Assembly (NCBI RefSeq): GCF_005116645.1
Contig: NZ_SWCM01000014.1
Coordinates: 62,001-126,000, forward strand
DNA from: Desulfopila sp. IMCC35006
GTDB taxonomy: Bacteria > Desulfobacterota > Desulfobulbia > Desulfobulbales > Desulfocapsaceae
Length of the DNA: 64,000 nucleotides
Direction: 5' to 3'
Positions 62,004-64,000 of the stretch are shown piece by piece. A program made the position numbers and the translations under genes. The first letter of the stretch is position 1. Each line of letters begins with the position of its first letter. The notes under the pieces were generated by a model, which was not told the DNA's origin, searched no databases, and was given only the letters and a program-made list of their open reading frames with translations.

Positions 62004-62855
62004 TCATTTTTTCTTTAAAAACAGCGACTGGCTAATACGAGTGAGCAGGATGGCCAGGAGCGCCGCCGCAAGACCGAGCAGGGCATTGTACAGAGGTGGT
62101 GCGGCCAGGGCAAGACGGATGATAAGCGTTGACAGGGCAAATCCTGAGTTACGAAAAATCGCATAAAAAGAAGGCTGAAAGCACTGGGAGATCAAAACCA
62201 CCAGGATGTCGGTGAGAATGAGCAGCGTATAGAATTCATGGAAAAAATCTGGGTGCGGGATGCCTGCCAGTGTTGCTATACCGCTGTTGATGCCCATGAA
62301 GATGAAAAGTGACAGCAGGACCAGGGAGATACCTTTCTTGGCGGCGACAAAGATGTACAGATCCGTTGGCTGCATCTTTTCATCAATGGCCCGGGCCTGA
62401 ACACTGTAGTAATAGCCCAGCAGGGCAAAAATAAGCAATGCCCCAAAGCCATCGTAGAGAATGTTTAAGACGGCCTGTTCATTGCCGATGAAAGTTATCG
62501 GCTCCGGGAAGTATGAGAGCTCTTTAAAGGCATTTCGCATGAGAATGAGGGCCAGGATCTCAAATTGTTTGCCGACCGACCGGCTGAACGAACAGGGAAT
62601 GGTGAAAACCAGGCTGATCACCTCGAGGATCAGGACAACGGTGAAGGCTGCCTGGACAGCAAAAAAATGGTTTTTGGGCACTATGGACAAAAAGGAAGCG
62701 GGCAGCAGGTTGCGTCGGTTCAGTTCGATGCCGATGATGCTGACAAGAAAAAAGAGCACCAGGCCAAATGAAATCTTCCGATGCATCTTCTCATGCTCCC
62801 AGAGGTGATGCAGCGGGTCAAAAATATAGGTTATCTTGTCGTAGAGAAATGTCAT
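62004..62855 (-). CDS. Polytopic membrane protein, unknown
   Basis: The 283-residue protein has about seven membrane spans and an N-terminal cytoplasmic stretch with several His residues (DPLHHLWEHEKMHRK). No named family is recognised. It may be related to uncharacterised integral membrane proteins seen in Deltaproteobacteria. The gene is convergent with bpt and lies downstream of rarA on the same strand after a 148-bp gap. The function cannot be proposed. Confidence 0.7.
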   Translation of the reverse strand: MTFLYDKITYIFDPLHHLWEHEKMHRKISFGLVLFFLVSIIGIELNRRNLLPASFLSIVPKNHFFAVQAAFTVVLILEVISLVFTIPCSFSRSVGKQFEILALILMRNAFKELSYFPEPITFIGNEQAVLNILYDGFGALLIFALLGYYYSVQARAIDEKMQPTDLYIFVAAKKGISLVLLSLFIFMGINSGIATLAGIPHPDFFHEFYTLLILTDILVVLISQCFQPSFYAIFRNSGFALSTLIIRLALAAPPLYNALLGLAAALLAILLTRISQSLFLKKK

Positions 62856-63003
62856 GTGGTTTGGGAGTTACTGGAAATTGTCAGGTAATTGCAATGGAGG
62901 CACCGCATTATGTCGCCGGTTTGTACCATGGATTGCGGTAAATGGCAAATGACAAGCAGGGAGAATTGTCAGGGATTTCGTGTGGCAGGTCTTTGCCAGA
63001 CTA

Positions 63004-64000
63004 TCACTTTTTCTCCGATGCATCCTGCTGCTCTTTGAGCTGGCGCTGTTTCAGGCTGTTCCACCACTCAAGTCTTTTCTGGATCTCTTTTTCAAAACCA
63101 AATTGTGATGGCTGGTAATAGTTTTTTTCGGGCATCTGGTCCGGAAAGTACTTCTGATAGCTGTAATGGTTTTCGTAGTCATGGGAATAACGATACCCCT
63201 GGTGATACCCCAGTTCTTTCATCAGTTTGGTCGGGGCATTGCGCACAGCAAGGGGTACCTTGAGATGGCTCGTGTTCAGGGCATCGGTTCTCGCTTTGAT
63301 GTAGGCTGTTTCCAGGGCGTTGCTCTTCGGCGCAGAAGCAAGATAAACGGTTAACTGGCTGAGTGCGGTGTTTGCCTCGGGCATGCCAAGAAAATGGACG
63401 GCCTCTTTTACGGCCATAGCCTGGACTATCGCCTGGGGATCGGCCAGCCCCACATCTTCCGAGGCGATGCGTACCAGTCTTCTGGTTATATAGAGCGGGT
63501 CTTCGCCGGCTTCGAGCATCCTCGCCAGCCAGTAGAGTGCCGCCTGGGGATCGCTGCCGCGAATCGATTTCTGCAGCGCGGAGATCAGATTGAAGTGTTC
63601 TTCACCCCGTTTATCGTAGAACATCGATCTTTTGTTTATTGATCTGGCGACAAAATCGTAAGTGATATGATCGCCAATCTCTGCTGTTCCCGCGACCAGT
63701 TCGAGATCATTGAGGGCCCTCCTGGCATCGCCGCCGGCCTTCTCGGCCAGTAGCTGCAGGGCATTGTCGTCTATGGTCAGTCGCTTGGCAATTTCCGGCA
63801 GGGCCCGGGCAAGAATCGTCTGAAGATGGATTTCCGGCAACGGTTCCAGGACAAAGACATGGCATCTGGAGAGCAGGGCGGGAATCACCTCAAATGAAGG
63901 ATTTTCTGTGGTCGCGCCAATCAGAATAACCGAGCCCGACTCGACATAGGGAAGAAAGGCATCCTGTTGCGATTTGTTGAAACGGTGGATTTCATCGACA
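63004..64000 (-). CDS. rarA: Replication-associated recombination protein RarA/MgsA, C-terminal part
   Basis: The 5' end is cut by the right window edge; 331 codons remain. The visible part begins within the AAA+ core: VDEIHRFNKSQQDAFLP (Walker B), then LIGATTENPSFEVIPALLSR (sensor 1 and arginine finger), the lid, and the long MgsA C-terminal domain (YHQGYRYSHDYENHYSYQ near the end). RarA acts at stalled replication forks. Nothing suggests damage to the gene. Confidence 0.93.
   Translation of the reverse strand, partial: VDEIHRFNKSQQDAFLPYVESGSVILIGATTENPSFEVIPALLSRCHVFVLEPLPEIHLQTILARALPEIAKRLTIDDNALQLLAEKAGGDARRALNDLELVAGTAEIGDHITYDFVARSINKRSMFYDKRGEEHFNLISALQKSIRGSDPQAALYWLARMLEAGEDPLYITRRLVRIASEDVGLADPQAIVQAMAVKEAVHFLGMPEANTALSQLTVYLASAPKSNALETAYIKARTDALNTSHLKVPLAVRNAPTKLMKELGYHQGYRYSHDYENHYSYQKYFPDQMPEKNYYQPSQFGFEKEIQKRLEWWNSLKQRQLKEQQDASEKK

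Overview
The window is chromosomal DNA from a diderm (Gram-negative) anaerobe, most likely a Desulfobacterota bacterium of the Desulfobulbales kind. Outer-membrane genes (pal, skp, lolA, murI), the futalosine route to menaquinone (mqnB, mqnD), RNase Y, a RemA homologue and a periplasmic nitrate reductase cluster ordered napM-A-D-G-H, as known from Desulfovibrio desulfuricans, point that way. Many two-component, c-di-GMP-type and radical SAM proteins fit too. The assignment rests on gene content, not on a database match.

Layout. 1-5 kb: the start of ilvB (minus strand), an APH/AAA fusion kinase, dgkA with an LtaS-type phosphoglycerol transferase, and an SH3/coiled-coil membrane protein. 5-10.7 kb (minus strand): hybrid kinase, HDOD protein, moaE and a LysM lytic transglycosylase. 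10.8-16.2 kb: NUDIX hydrolase, zapB-like, zapA, a likely 6S RNA, rny and tyrS, closed by a strong terminator. 16.3-18.6 kb (minus strand): a Fur/PerR regulator, a radical SAM protein and a small partner. 19-23 kb: pal-skp, then yicC-remA-gmk-rlmB. 23.7-28.4 kb: napMADGH. 28.3-34 kb: pyrC, a PNPOx-like protein and a signalling group (PAS-LuxR regulator, periplasmic binding protein, hybrid kinase) with a short palindromic element at the kinase stop codon. 34-42 kb: DUF523/DUF1722 protein, S1-repeat protein, the murI-lolA-radical SAM operon, fmdB-like and queA. 42-46 kb: mqnB-mqnD-mobA and dsdA. 46-51.4 kb: hybrid kinase, HD-GYP protein, orn and an HTH/two-CW protein. 51.6-56 kb: a thioredoxin-like lipoprotein/NosL/ABC exporter/membrane protein module. 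56-60.5 kb: a receiver plus PEP-synthase-N-like protein overlapping gdhA. 60.5-61.1 kb: five tandem copies of an approximately 114-bp composite palindrome. 61.1-64 kb: bpt, a membrane protein and the 3' part of rarA.

How the genes fit together. Respiration is served by menaquinone genes, molybdenum-cofactor genes (moaE, mobA) and the nap cluster that needs both. DgkA can recycle the diacylglycerol that the adjacent phosphoglycerol transferase would release. The parts least explained by known families are the NosL-linked exporter module, the PEP-synthase-like regulator before gdhA, the radical SAM enzyme behind lolA, and the palindromic repeat array with two apparent relatives elsewhere in the window.
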